DNA of 64,000 nt, from the NCBI GenBank assembly GCA_963921195.1, contig OY992539.1, positions 212,664,035 to 212,728,034 of the forward strand, in the 5' to 3' direction. The notes below the pieces were generated by a model. It was not told the origin of the DNA and did no database searches. It saw nothing but the letters and a program-made list of their open reading frames with translations. The DNA comes from Pegoplata infirma (taxonomy: Eukaryota; Arthropoda; Insecta; Diptera; Anthomyiidae). Below, in pieces: positions 33,511 to 45,551 of the stretch. Position 1 is the first letter of the stretch, and each line of letters opens with the position of its first letter. The position numbers and the translations under genes are program-made.

Positions 33511-36175
33511 ATATGGGTTAACTGACACAACTTTTGAAACCGATGTCTTCCGATCAGGATGGAATTTGCACCAAGGTTAGTCCTATTGGATAGTAGTTCA
33601 GACACAATTTTTCAACGAGATCGGTCAAGAACTCTCTGAGTTAGAGGGGGTCGAAATTTGACATTTTGGCCAAAGAGGTGTTGATTCTCATCCATGTAAC
33701 TTCTTACTTATTGTTTTTAGCAAAATGTGTCCCAAAGGGTTTAGATAGCTATTTCTTCAGTCTTTCGAAAAAAAAATATAAAAAAAATAAAAAAAAATTT
33801 TTTGATTTTTTTTCTTAAAAATCCAAAACTTTTTTGACTTTTTCCTCAAATTGGGCCCTGTTTTTTTTTTTGATTCAAAAGAAAGCTTAGGTGATTTCCT
33901 TTAAGAACTGTGGGGTCGCTTAGTGGGATGCGAGTGGGATATCTATGAAAATTTTTTTTTTTAACTTTGGAACACAAAAAACGGTTCTTCAATTTGCACT
34001 ATTAGGCGTGGGATAGCTAACCAGTTTTCGATTTCGATCCGCGATACCCTCTAATTTTTTTAGGTTCGAAAAAGAAAGCACGAGCCAAAAAATGGGGGCG
34101 GTGGGGAGGTGCCGTATGGCCCCTCATTGGGGTCAAAGTTGGGCGTAAAGATGTAAAAATCCTCAAAAAGCCCCAAAACTCCCCTAGAAACGCCCCTGGA
34201 GGGGTGCAATGTGAGACCGACCTCCAATAATTTTCTGCACCCAACATTTTTCTTGAACATACCTTACCCCTATTTCCACTTCCTAAGGGGGCTCCCATAC
34301 AAAATGACATTTTTATAAAATTTGCTCCTACCGCTCTAACTGTCCATAGGGTGCGCCTAGAGATGTAAAATGTATGACCGACCCCCAATATTTTTTCAAC
34401 TCCAACATTTGCTTAGAATATACCTACCCTTTATTTTCAACTCTTAAGGGGGTCCCCATACATTTTTTTTTTATTATTTTATTAGTTTTTAAAAATACAT
34501 GTTTTTATAATGTATGGGAGCCCCTTAGGGAGTGGAGATAGGGTGTTATGATGTTCGGACAAAATGTTGGTAACTAAAAAATAATGGGGGTTGGTCGTAA
34601 TTTTTGCCTCTCTAGGAGGCACGGTAGGGGCGGTAGGAGCTGGTTTAATAAAACAAATTTATAAAAAATAAAAGAAATGTATGGGGACCACCTTAAGGGT
34701 TAAAGATACATTGTAGGTATGTTTGCAAAAAATGTTGGAATTAATAAAATAATGGAGGTCGGTCATACATTTGGCCCCACTAGGGGCACTTAGGGTAAGT
34801 TAGAATGGTAGGATCAAATTTTTTAAAAATGTTTTGTATTGGAGCCCCCTTAGGAAGTGAAAATAGGGGTAAGGTATGTTCAAGAAAAATGTTGGGGGCA
34901 GACAATTATGGGAGGTCGGTCTCACATTGCACCCCTCCAGGGGCGTTTCTAGGGGAGTTTCGGGGCTTTTTGAGGATTTTTACCTCTTTACGCCCAACTT
35001 TGACCCCAATGAGGGGCCATATGGCACCTCCCCACCGCCCCCATTTTTTGGCTCGTGCTTTCTTTTTTGAACCTAAAAAAATTAGAGGGTATCGCGGATC
35101 GAAATCGAAAACTGGTTAGCTATTACATGCCTAATAGTGCAAATTGAAGAACCGTTTTTTGTGTTCCAAAGTTAAAAAAAAAAATTTTTCATAGATATCC
35201 CACTCGCATCCCACTAAGCGACCCCACAGCTCTTAAAGGAAATCACCTAAGCTTTCTTTTGAATCAAAAAAAAAAAAAAAAAAAAAGGGCCCAATTTGAG
35301 GAAAAAGTCAAAAAAGTTTTGGATTTTTAAGAAAAAAAATCAAAAATTTTTTTTTTATTTTTTTTATATTTCTTTTCCGAAAGACTGAAGAAATAGCTAT
35401 CTAAACCCTTTGGGACACATTTTGCTAAAAACAATAGGTAAGAAGTTACATGGATGAGAATCAACACCTCTTTGCCCAAAATGTCAAATTTCGACCCCCT
35501 CTAACTCAGAGAGTTCTTGACCGGTCTCGTTGAAAAATTGTGTCTGAACTACTATCCAATAGGACTAACCTTGGTGCAAATTTCATCCCGATCGGAAGAC
35601 ATCGGTTTCAAAAGTTGTGTCAGTTGACACTAGTGCCTACGGTCAGTACCGTAGTACCGGGAATACCGGTATTCCCGGTTCTCGGTATTACCGGGAAATG
35701 GAACCGGTTTCCCGGTTCTTGAATTATTCCCGGTATTCCCGGGAATACCGGTATTCCCGGTTCCGGTTCTGACGGTATTCCCGGGACTACCGGTATGTAT
35801 ATTTTGTAAAATTTTGTATAATTAAAATTTATTCTTCGCTTTTACCAAAAAATAATACAAAACATGTGAAAAACACCATTTCCTATTTTTTTATGAATTT
35901 AAAGAAAAAAAAATTACTTCATTTTTAAATAATTTTACAAACACAACTAAATATTTCTCAAATACTGATTAAATGGTGTAATCTTAATATTTTATGGTAT
36001 AATATTTTTTTGTTTTTTGAGAACCGGTACCAGGATCAGAACCGGGAATACCGGTATTCCCGGGAATATATCTAGAACCGGGAAACCGGTACCAGAACCG
36101 GGAATACCGGTATTCCCGGGAATACCGAGAACCGGGAAATGGGGGGCACTAGTTGACACGAAAACCCCCATATAC
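33511..36175. mobile_element. Fold-back inside HINE-B
   Basis: The left arm (about 33515-34460) matches the inverse of about 34660-35622 plus 36160-36175. Shared landmarks include CTGACACAACTTTTGAAACC, GAGTTAGAGGGGGTCGAAAT and a G-rich block GGGGCGGTGGGGAGGTGCC. The core has an extra diverged unit (34500-34640). Open frames in the G-rich blocks occur as mirror images in the two arms and are not genes. The right arm is split by a hAT-type MITE at 35631-36151. Confidence 0.8.
35631..36151. mobile_element. hAT-type MITE with ACCGGTATTCCCGG repeats
   Basis: It starts TAGTGCC and ends GGCACTA, with a perfect 8-bp duplication GTTGACAC (35623-35630 and 36152-36159). The first 160 bp and last 130 bp are packed with GGGAATACCGGTATTCCCGG words; the centre is plain AT-rich sequence. 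It is the innermost shell of the nest. Confidence 0.9.
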
Positions 36176-36409
36176 ATTATTGATCAGTGATCGATTCTAA
36201 GACATTCTAGCGATGTCCGTCTGTCCGTCTGTATGTGGAAATGGTGATCACGGACAAAATATTGGACAGAGATGACTGAAACTAAACATATTTATTAAAA
36301 GTTCTCCTGAGAAGTTTGGTATTGCATTTGAGCGATATCGGTTCAAAAGTTATGAACGAAAATGTAAGGACACCTAAAAAATTTCAGTACATTCAACATA
36401 ACCTAAAAC

Positions 36410-37228
36410 AAATAAGAAAATTATAGTCGGTCAAGACCGACCATAAAATACCCTACATCAGAGTTTCCCGGAAAATGGGTCCCAAGTTCAAACATGGACT
36501 GATTAGATCTATATTTTGTCAAATCTTTAATAAGTGTAAAAAGCACTCACTAATCAAATTTGAGTGGAATAGGCTTCTTTTTGTTGACAATAAATCACTT
36601 CAACTGAATATCGGGCGAAATTTCCACATGGGACCTAAGTCCAAAAATGGTCCGATGATAATCAGATTTGATAAGGTTATTAAAGTACGCGTTTAACATA
36701 CACAAACAGAATTTTAATTAAATATTTTCTATTTTCATGAAATTTGAGAGATTTATGTGAAAATCGGGAAGGTGGTTTGTATGGGGGCTACAATAAGAAC
36801 TGGTTCGATTTCTTTAAAATTTGGAATGGTGATTTGTGTTGATAAAACATGATTACCTGCCAAATTTCGAATAGATACCTGTTAAAATGCGTCTATTAGA
36901 GTCATTTGAGCCAAAACTAAAGAGGACCTTTGTATGGGGGCTAGGTCTAAATATGGACCGATTTTTTCCAATTTCAATAGGCTTCGTCCTTGGGCCAAAA
37001 GAGGCTTAAGTTTCAAATTTCAAGTCAATTGATTAAGAATTGCGACCTGTATCGTGTTTACACCGTTTACATGGACAGACGGACGGACGGACATCGCTAA
37101 ATCGACTCAAAAAGTGATTCTAAGCCGATCGGTATACTTAAAAGTGGGTCTAGGACCAATATTTCGGGTAGTTACAAACATCACCACAAACTCATTATAC
37201 CCTGTACCAGTGTGGTGTAGGGTATAAA
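36410..37228 (-). mobile_element. HINE family A, minus strand, inside HINE-B
   Basis: Left edge: 3' hairpin TCGGTCAAGACCGA (36427-36440). Right edge: GTGTGGTGTAGGGTATA, the inverse of the 5' end. The flanking HINE-B sequence ACCTAAAA / ACACAAAATGC matches the uninterrupted ACCTAAAAATACAAAATGC at about 22692, so it inserted at an A^A step (T^T on the other strand) with no clear duplication. Confidence 0.88.
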
Positions 37229-38473
37229 CACAAAATGCTTTAATTCGCCTTCTGGTTGACATAATTGAACATAATTGAACACCAAATGGTATTTAAACAA
37301 GTACGAACATATTTTTTGACAAAAAAAGACAAAAATCGCGGATTTTTTTTTTCGCGGATTTTTTTTCAAGGAAATTTTTTTTCAAAAAAATTTTTTTTTT
37401 GTCATAAGTAAATTCCTTTTAAATAAAGTTTTTTTGCAATAATCTATTTGAAATTGTGGAGGGTGTCACTACATTCGGCCGAATTTAACTTTTTTACTTG
37501 TTGATTCTTGGGATTGTACTGACCAAAAAAGTCCACTAAACCATACGTCTACGGTGAAAATCGAGCTTCCAATTTTTGACTTGCAGTTTTTCTTAGACTT
37601 TATTTTATTCGAAAATTTGCAAATTTTCTTGGCTTATATTTCGTAAACTATTTGAAATTTTGACTTCTTTTCAAAAGTAAAGTTGCAGCTATTATCTCGG
37701 GCTACAATTTCTCTGAACATATGACTTAGAAAAAACGTCGTTTTCATGGTCAAAAAGTCGAAAATGTAGAAAATTCACCACTTTTTGTCACGTTTTTTTG
37801 GATATTTTGGATATTTTGGCCTATAACAGCCAAACCATTGAGATTTTCGATCCAATACTAAGAAAAAAATTGTAGCCAAGACAATAGTTAAGAACTCTCT
37901 AGTACATCGCAAAAGCATTGGAACGTTCCTTTAGGCAGTTTTGGCCTTGTGAAAGTGATTTTTGCACTTTAGCACTTTCACAAGGCCAAAACTGGCTGAA
38001 GGAGCGTTTCAATGCTTTTGCGATGTACTAGAGAGTTATTAACCATTGTCTTCGCTTCAATTTTTGTTTGAGTATTGGATCGAAAATCTCAATGGTTTGG
38101 CTGTTATAGGCCAAAATATTAAAAAAAAAGTGACAAAAAGTTGTGAATTTTCTACATTTTCGACTTTTTGACCATGAAAACGAAGTTTTTTGTGAGTCAT
38201 ATGTTTAGAGAAATTGTAGCCCGAGATAATAGCTACTACTTTACTTTTGAAAATAAGTCAAAATTTCAAATAGCTTACGAAATATGAGCCCAAGAAAATT
38301 TGAGAATTTTCCAAAAAAATGACGTCTGAGTAAAAACTGCAAGTCAAAAATTGGAAGCTCGATTTTCACCGTAGACGTATGGTCTAGTGGACTTTTTTGC
38401 TCAGTACAATCCCAAGAATCAGAAACGCGAAGCGCCCATTAAGATGTTCAAATCGCCCCACCCTAATGGACAT

Positions 38474-39552
38474 GAGACATATTTTTTTTACAAAAGTTTA
38501 AACATTTTGACAAAAATTCAGAAATTTTTACAAAAATGTTGATATTTTTTCATAGAAAAGTTATCAAAATTTGAGACAGTACACCAATGTTGTTAGATTT
38601 TGGGGAAGTTTTCTTATTAAAAAATTCTTAATTCTAAAAAATGTTTCCCTTAGAAAATTTCATTGATTTTGAGATTTTAAGACATTACATTACGATAGTA
38701 TATAAAAATTCTGAGACATTTTTCCTTTAGAAAAATTCTTAAAAATTTTCAGAAAATTTCTCAGATTATACTTAAATTGTTTCGGGAACCTGAGTTTTTG
38801 GGCCATTCTGTGGATGCAACCCCTTTTTGTAATTTTGCTGAGTTTTTAAACAAAAGACTTAAGAAACAAACCTTAAACTATGATAATTTTAATAATGTGG
38901 TTATGGACCATAAAAATCTGAATCATACTTTTTCTCAGTAATTTTCAAGTCAAAGAGTTTTTCTATTTTTAAATACTCAACATCTGTTTGTCTTGCTACC
39001 GTTTTTTTTTTTTCCTTATGTCAGTGTTGAAATTTTTGTCATAAAAATCACCTTTTTTGAAATGTTCTTACATATCAAATGATTAATGTTGTTAAAAAAA
39101 AATATTGTCAAGTCATGAATTTTGAAGTATTTGTTTAATGTTTTTCTAGCAATTGTATTTTATTTTGTTTCTAAACAATTGTCACAACAAACAATTTGAA
39201 GATTGGAAAAAAATCATAAACCAACTCAAGTCTTTAATTGTTGTGTGCAAAACAGTTGCAAATATCAAATCAATTTTATGTTTTAAATTTTGAAACTCTT
39301 GTCTAAAACACAATAATTAATCATTTAAATTTTTCAAAATTGATTTTCTTAAAATCCTAATGATTTTTAACTTTTTCCAAAACACAAACACATTTATAAA
39401 TATTCATTTAAATAAAACAAAACTGATTTACTGAAGGACACATTTCCTTTATATAAAAGATTTTGTATTAACCCTTCCTTTTCTTTTATTTAGCCTCGTT
39501 TTTTGTTCTATCCCTAGCCACACATAACTACCGTTTGTTTTTATTCTTTTGT
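38474..39552. other. Unassigned sequence with satellite relics
   Basis: From 38500 to 38790 there are very decayed TCAGAATCTGAGAATTTTT-type units. The remainder (38800-39552) is AT-rich fly-like non-coding DNA with no element I recognise. Confidence 0.45.
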
Positions 39553-39711
39553 TATACCCTCCACTCTAGTGATAGAGGGTATATACATATAAGTTTGTCA
39601 TTCCGTTTGTAACACATCGAAATATTGGTCTAGGACTCCATAAAGTATATATATTCATGATCCTTGATCGATTTTAAGTCGATCTAGCGATGTCCGTCCG
39701 TCCGTCCGTCC

Positions 39712-39754
<43 letters not shown>

Positions 39755-40723
39755 CGTTGAAAAAACGCTAACTTTTGAAAGACTTTATGGAGGCTCCTGA
39801 AGTTTGACATATATGTTGGGTATTTACCGGGTCAGGTTGGTATTGCAATCCAGCCAAATCGGTCCAGTGGTTCAAAAGTTATGAGCAAAAGAGTAAATTT
39901 CGGCAAGGGAATTTTGCGAACTTACGAGATTAAAACCACTCTAACTTTCGAAAGACAATTCTGAGGGTGCTGAAACGTGTTGCATATCTTTGTCGTTCCC
40001 CAAGTCTATTTGGTTTTGAATTTCAGCAAAATCGGTTCAGTGGTTCAAAAGTTATAAGCAAGGCTCTGAATTTCAGATTTTTTTCACCTTAAACTGTTGA
40101 AAACTCGTTAAACAAGTTTTAAAAGCATGGTGAAATACCAGTTTTTTTTTAAACTTGTTGTTGTTTGTTTTCCTGCCGTAGGGTGCAGTTTAGTTGTTAG
40201 ACAAGTAAATATTTGTTATTGTTTTTGTTTTTGTAACTGTATGTAACGGTGTATAGTAAGTATTTTTGGAAAAAAATCAAATATTAGTTTGTTTTTGGTT
40301 TTTAAAGACGAGGATGGTAAAATAAAATGAGGGAAATATGTGAAATATTTTTTTTAACATATACGTATAGGTATAAAACAACAAAAATATTTTACAAAGT
40401 AATTTTGTTACTCAAACAAATAGTAAACTAAAAAAAATATTTACACTCAAAAAAATTTTACACTCAAAAAAAATGTTTTTTTTTTTAATTTTTAATTTAA
40501 TTATTTTTTTTTTTTTAATGAAATTCACACTCAAAAAAATGTTGACAGTCAAAAAAAATTTACACTCACAAAAAAAATTTGATTGATTAAAAAAAGTTTT
40601 ACTCAAAATAATATATTTCTAATAAAAATTTCTAATGCAATTTTTTTAGAAAATTACTATCAGATAACATTGTGGAGGGTATTCATAGATTCGACCAAGT
40701 CGAATTTAAATTTTCTACTTGTT
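39553..40723 (+). mobile_element. HINE family C, complete copy
   Basis: It starts TATACCCTCCACTCTAGTGATAG and has a long GTCC/GTCT tract at 39691-39757. The body carries two diverged repeats of the phrase GGTTCAAAAGTTAT.AGCAA (about 39869 and 40042) and an ACACTCAAAAAAA-rich tract. It ends GGAGGGTATTCATAGATTCGACCAAGTCGAA.. CTACTTG with a hairpin at 40690-40704. No protein. It is the reference for the partial copies at 7590, 48045 and 51771. Confidence 0.85.
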
Positions 40724-42111
40724 TATTTTAAAATTGTTTTCAAAATATTTTGTTTTATATTTTGCTTTAAAGATCATTTATTTTATTTTTAAAGAGGTTG
40801 TTTTTTTGTTTCTTTCCTTTTTTTTGTTTCATTAAGGGTTGACTTTCTTCGTTGTCATTGTCATTTATTTGTTACAACTTCTGTTTCAATATTTTGTTTG
40901 TAATAGTTTTTAGATTTTTAGTTCACCTACTTTATTCTGAAGTGTCATTGCAAAAACGAAAAAATATAAAGGGAGTTTACTGTTTATCGGAATTTTATTG
41001 ATTTGTAGGTAGGAAAGTTGTATTTGATTTATGTTGATGAATTTTTAATGAAAACTCATTAATCATGTTGTATGATTAAAGAGTTTAGTAAATAATCTAA
41101 AAAGTAAGAAACTCACAATACAATAGTTTCGAAACGATTTTTTTTATATTTCTTAAACATGCAAATGCGATTTCTACAGAAGCTTAAAAAAATAATAATT
41201 TTATTATGCTGTCTCCGATTTTAATTTTTTTTTATATAGAAGAAGTCTTAGGTTCTGATACATTTTCCTATATAGCAAAAGCCTTAGATTCTGAGGCCCC
41301 ATTCCTGTACACATATAAAAAGTCTCAGAATCAAAGATTTTTTCTATAAAGAAAAACTATCAGGATCTATGAATGCTCGTCAGTCTGTCAGTGGAAAGCA
41401 CACTGCAGTCCAAACTAAAAGTGATAGATTCCAGAAGTTTTGCACGAATATGTCTTGTTTATAAACTGGTTAAGTTCGTAAATGTGCTAAATCAAAACTG
41501 AAAAGAAAAGTATTTAAGAAGACATGAAAAGAAAAGAAGAGTATTTAAGAAGACACTGTTTTTTACAGGTCTCTTACAATTATCAAAACTTTCTATAAAG
41601 TACGTTCAAATGTTTCAGGATGGTTCTCCCTTCCTTCCAATTTTTTAGAACCGTTAGAAAAAGTACAAAAATAAAATTAAGTTTTTACTCCATTAAATCG
41701 GAATTTATAAAAGGTTGTTTTTGCAGAAAGTTATTTTTCGCTTAAGGGTTCTAAATTTCAATTTTCTAGTATCTATTACCATTACTTCAGAAAAAAGGTA
41801 CACAAAAAGTGTGTTTCGAAATGTTATTTTTCCGAAGGATCCTTTAAGTTAAATTTAAAGCTTCGATGACCATTGTTTCAGAAAATATAAAAATAACCAA
41901 TGTTTGTTTTTTCTTTTTTCGCACCCTCCTACCATATTATAAGAAAAATCGGACCGTGGGAAATAGTTAGCATTTGAAGAACTAAACCAAACCCACTCTA
42001 GGGAATTTATATGGAATTGTTGGTCAAAACCTCAATTTCCCTTGTGTTCAAAAAAAGTTTCTTTACACGTGGCGCCCGGCGATCCGAGTTTTGGATTTTT
42101 GAAGATAAACA
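40724..42111. other. Unassigned sequence with HINE-D and satellite relics
   Basis: 41220-41360 holds four decayed satellite units. 41370-41480 (GTCAGTGGAAAGCACACTGC .. GGTTAAGTTCGTAAATG) and 41948-42005 (ATCGGACCGTGGG .. AACTAAACCAAACCC) together match the body of HINE family D in plus orientation, split by about 470 bp of unassigned sequence. The rest shows nothing recognisable. Confidence 0.5.
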
Positions 42112-43345
42112 GTGAAAGTGTTAAATTCAGCTGTGCCGAATCTTTTATACCCTCCAACATGCTAAAAAAAAATACAGGGGCGTTTTTTTGAGACGGGGGG
42201 TTTTCGGTGGGAGCTGTGGCGGACACCTCCCCCTCTCAAAAAATGTTTATTTATTTATTTATTATGCTTTTAGCATTAAAGTTATACAATTCTATCACTA
42301 TTTAAACTATTTTTTTACATCCACGGCCTAAAAAGGGGGCGGAAAATAAATTTTTAGTCCCCTGGTCCTAGTGAAGTACTCTGAACTTCTTCTTGCATAA
42401 ACATGTTTCATTTGTTTAACAAAAATATAAAAAACACGTAAAAATATCGTGTTTTTCAGGGGTCGGTTTAGTTCTTTAAGGATGAACTTTTTTTCCCCTA
42501 GTCCGATTTCCGAACATAACCTGCCTAGGATCATAAGACATTCGTGACAAATTTCAGGAGGCTAACTCTTTTATTTTGCATATCTACAGACAGATGGACG
42601 GACGGACTGACAGAAGGACATTAACAGTATGTCATAGAATTGATCATGTATCATAAATATATGAGAGGTTCTTCGTCAACCGGGCCACCGCTATCTTCAA
42701 AATTGGTATGGGTTTAACATTTTTTTAAAAAAATTCGAAATTACTTAAATATATTTACTTTTCAATGCCGAGTGGCGGTTTTGAATTTCAATATGGCGGA
42801 TCCAATATGGCGCCAAATTTTTTAAAAACATTACGGATTCACTTAAAACTCTTTATACCCGGGTTTTTGTGGTCGCTTAAGAATAATCTGAAATTGGAAT
42901 TTTAAAATTCAAAAGGACGGATTTAACATGGCGACCAATATTTTTGAAAAATAAGCCGATTTGCTTGAAAGTTTTTATGCTACGATTTTTTGGGTCGCTA
43001 AATAAGAATCTGGGGTTAGATTTTCACATGGCAAATTGCAATTTAGCAACCCAACAAACCTGTGCGTAAAAAGTTTTAAGTGAATCCGTTATTTAAGGAA
43101 AAAAAAGTTCGCCAGGTTGGATCCGCCATTTTGAATTTTAAAAGTCCAAATGCAGATTCTTCTTTAGCGACCCGTAGAGCCCGTTTATGAAGAGTTTTAA
43201 GCGAATCAATGCCGCCACTCGGCATTGAAAAGTAAATATTTGTAAGTGATTTTGAATTTTTTTAAAAAATCTTTAAACCGTTACCAGTTTTAGCGAGAGC
43301 GGTGGCCCGGTTGACGAAGATTTCGATGCGTTACAAACGGAATGA
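42112..43345 (-). mobile_element. HINE family D, minus strand, split by a fold-back
   Basis: Left edge: the 3' hairpin end (GTTAAATTCAGCTGTGCCGAATC, 42121-42143). The body matches 21500-21840 and 55330-55600. The GTCY remnant is near 42590. The right part (GATTTCGATGCGTTACAAACGGAATGAC, 43319-43346) is the 5' region but lacks the final GGAGGGTATA. A fold-back (42671-43319) sits between, and about 20 bp of the expected HINE sequence is missing at its left junction. Confidence 0.78.
42671..43319. mobile_element. 649-bp fold-back, CTTCGTCAACCGGG ends
   Basis: CTTCGTCAACCGGGCCACCGCT at the left and its inverse at the right. The arms continue through AATGCCGAGTGGCGG and AATATGGCGGATCC, so nearly the whole element can fold. 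It is nested in HINE-D. No duplication could be read because the host is rearranged at the junction. Confidence 0.82.
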
Positions 43346-43376
43346 CAAATAAAGAAATAGGTGTTGCGGTAGATCA

Positions 43377-43985
43377 TACCCTGCAGGAAAAGTGTGTCTC
43401 CCGATCCCAAATCACCTATCCCGTGACTGATGAAAACGGGATATATCACTAAAATACCTATCACATGACCGGAAACAATATTACAAAACCAAATTTTCAA
43501 ATTTTTACTAAGTCTGAACAAAGTTTTCTAAGTCCCACACACTTTTGTGCGTTTTTTAGTAAAAAATTTCAAAAAATTTTTTTTTTATCAATTTTGAAAA
43601 AAAAATTCAATTCCCGAAAAAAAAAAAATGTTTTCCCTTACCGTTTCGGTGACATGACATATTTCCCACGGATATAATCCCCATTTCTGTTGTATGGTTT
43701 ATGACCAGATTCATTTCCGTCATTATCCCCATAATTGTAGTGGGGACCTAATAAAAATTGGCATAATTCCCAGATAATGACAACGTAACAAATGTCCATA
43801 ATCCCTATTAGATGGATTATGTCCACTATACTCCCTGTAAGGACGAAACCCCGTCCTTTGGCCTATTCTGGACTGGTTCAAAGTGACAAGGACCGGTCCC
43901 AGACCGGAAGTTTCCCTCATAAGCGACTTATCACTTTTACATGGCTATGTTCTAGGACGGGGTTAATTGATAACCAGTGACATGT
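43377..43985. mobile_element. Partial copy of the TACCCTGC element
   Basis: TACCCTGCAGGAAAAGTGTG followed by CCTATCCCGTGACTG and CACATGACCGGA closely parallels the left end of the element at 54838-56782. The right end is not found. From 43630 to 43985 the sequence is GC-richer with short inverted words (CCCCGTCC / GGACGGGG, GACCGGTCCCAGACCGG) that may belong to another element. Confidence 0.5.
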
Positions 43986-44379
43986 CACAGAACTAGTCTC
44001 AAAAAATATGTCACAGACTTCAGAAATTTTTGGATATTCATATCCACCATGCAAAAATTAATAAAAATAATTTACAATAATTTTTTTAATATTTCTAAAA
44101 TTCAAAATTTGCGTGAAAATTTTCCAAATATCCTTAACTTTGATCGAAGGGCGCCATGGACCTATACAGAAGGTGGGCACAGGAAGCACGCGATTTGAAA
44201 CATTTTTAAATTTAAGAAAGAATTTAAAAAAATAATAAAAAAGGTCATTTCTTACGAAATATCAGTAAAATATGTTTAAAAACACATAATACTGGTTTTT
44301 ATAAATCTTTCTAAAAAAAATGTTCAAGCTATAAGATTCTAAGACACTTTTTCTATATTAAAATCTGAGATACTATTAT
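43986..44379. other. Unassigned sequence
   Basis: AT-rich. TTTGATCGAAGGGCGCCATGG at 44139-44159 belongs to the same dispersed repeat as 3815-3835 and 57160-57180. Confidence 0.4.
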
Positions 44380-44838
44380 TAGTTTCCGACCGAACGCACT
44401 TTTTCAGACCGAACCCGTACCCGAATCCGAGCTTCGGCCAATTGTGCAAAGTTCGGCCGAACCCGAGCCGTAACCGAACTTTTTTTTTAAAAAAATTTTT
44501 TTGAGACCAATTTTGACAAAAAAAAAGTCAAAATATCCAATTCGTTTCATATAAAAAAAAAAACAATATTAAAAAAATAAATATTTTCTTTTTTTGTACA
44601 CCTAAAAAAGTGGGAAAATATAGCTAAGCTGATATTTATTTTCGACAATAGCCCGATTCCTGGTGTAGAGTAGTTACACTGATAATGTGGCTTTAATTTT
44701 AATACAATATAAAACAGTACATACAAAAGTTCGGTGTTCGGTAAAGTTCTTCCAAAATTTGGCCGAACACCGAACAGTGGCCGAACATCACTTTTTACCG
44801 AACTCCGTAACCGAACCCGAACGTTCGGTCGGACACTA
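44380..44838. mobile_element. hAT-type MITE with CCGAAC repeats
   Basis: The left end is TAGTTTCCGACCGAACG and the right end CGTTCGGTCGGACACTA. The 8-bp duplication ACTATTAT is perfect (44372-44379 and 44839-44846). The terminal 100-130 bp are full of CCGAACCCGAAC / TTCGGCCGAAC words. It landed in a decayed satellite unit. There is no transposase. Confidence 0.92.
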
Positions 44839-44849
44839 ACTATTATATA

Positions 44850-45551
44850 GGAAATTCTCAGATTTTGAAAAGTTTTTTCTATAGAAACATTTTTAGATTC
44901 TAACAAAATTGTTAATATGACTCTCACTTATAACTCTTATGTAAAGAAATAAAAATATTTTTTTTTTAAATCTTCAAACTTGAATGTTTCGAAATGGAAC
45001 GCGCTAACTTAAGTAGCAGTAGATCCACAAAAAGGCGAGTTCGATATATTGAACGCGAATATCGGAAAAAATGCAATACGCTTGAAAAGTTTGGTAAGAT
45101 GATTTGGAATAAGGAGGTTAACTCTATTTAGTTTATATATTTTGATTATAAAAAAAAAAAAATATCACATTTTTTGCAATACAATGGATTTTTCCAAAAA
45201 TTGCTTAATTAATGATTTTGACATTTATCGCAAATACCAATTCCAAAGTAACATTTCTGATGGTGACACTTTTAGGTTACATATTGTTTCCAAGAACCGT
45301 TTCTTAAAAAAATTTCTGAATCTGAGAATTTGTCAGACATTATTTTCACCAAAAATTCGTAAATTCAAAAATTTTTCCTGTAAATTTCTAGATTTTTTTT
45401 TATAAAAAACACCTTTGTTTCAAGACATTTTTTTAAAATAATACAGATAAAAACGGGATGGGGGGATGCTAGTTTCAATAAATATAAATATTCGATGACA
45501 AAAAAAAAATGGGGAGTTGTGCCCCTCCTTTTCTAAATCCTGGATACGTCG
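44850..45551. other. Unassigned sequence
   Basis: It begins with a satellite relic (44850-44915). The remainder is AT-rich with no recognised element. The phrase CCCCTCCTTTTCTAAATCCTGGATACG at 45522-45548 resembles the inverse of 59430-59470. Confidence 0.4.

Larger units (their letters stand above)
33421..37500 (+). mobile_element. HINE family B, plus strand, containing two insertions
   Basis: The 5' end TATACCCTCCACTTAGTGATAG is at 33422 and the 3' end ACTTG at 37500. The body matches 22363-22963 once the fold-back (about 33511-36175) and HINE-A (36410-37228) are removed. The intact right arm of the surrounding fold-back gives the empty site GCGTTTCTGATTCTTG. This shows insertion within a T-run without target duplication, as expected for Helentron-type elements. 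Confidence 0.88.
33367..38465. mobile_element. hAT-type fold-back, TAGGGTGGGGCG ends (outer shell of a nest)
   Basis: The ends are TAGGGTGGGGCGATT and AATCGCCCCACCCTA. The 8-bp flanks are ATGGAGAT (33359-33366) and ATGGACAT (38466-38473), one mismatch. The left arm is 33367-33420 plus 37501 to about 37967; the right arm is about 37975-38465. Without the insertion in its left arm the element would be about 1.0 kb. The arms are about 90% alike by eye. Confidence 0.88.

Noticed and set aside
34017..35119. Open frames of 104-123 codons rich in Pro, Gly and Arg
   Set aside because: They are mirror images in the two arms of the fold-back and overlap in several frames; composition comes from the G-rich arm sequence.
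44547..44927. 126-codon minus-strand open frame with VRPNVRVR repeats
   Set aside because: It is produced by the CCGAAC repeats of the hAT-type MITE at 44380-44838.
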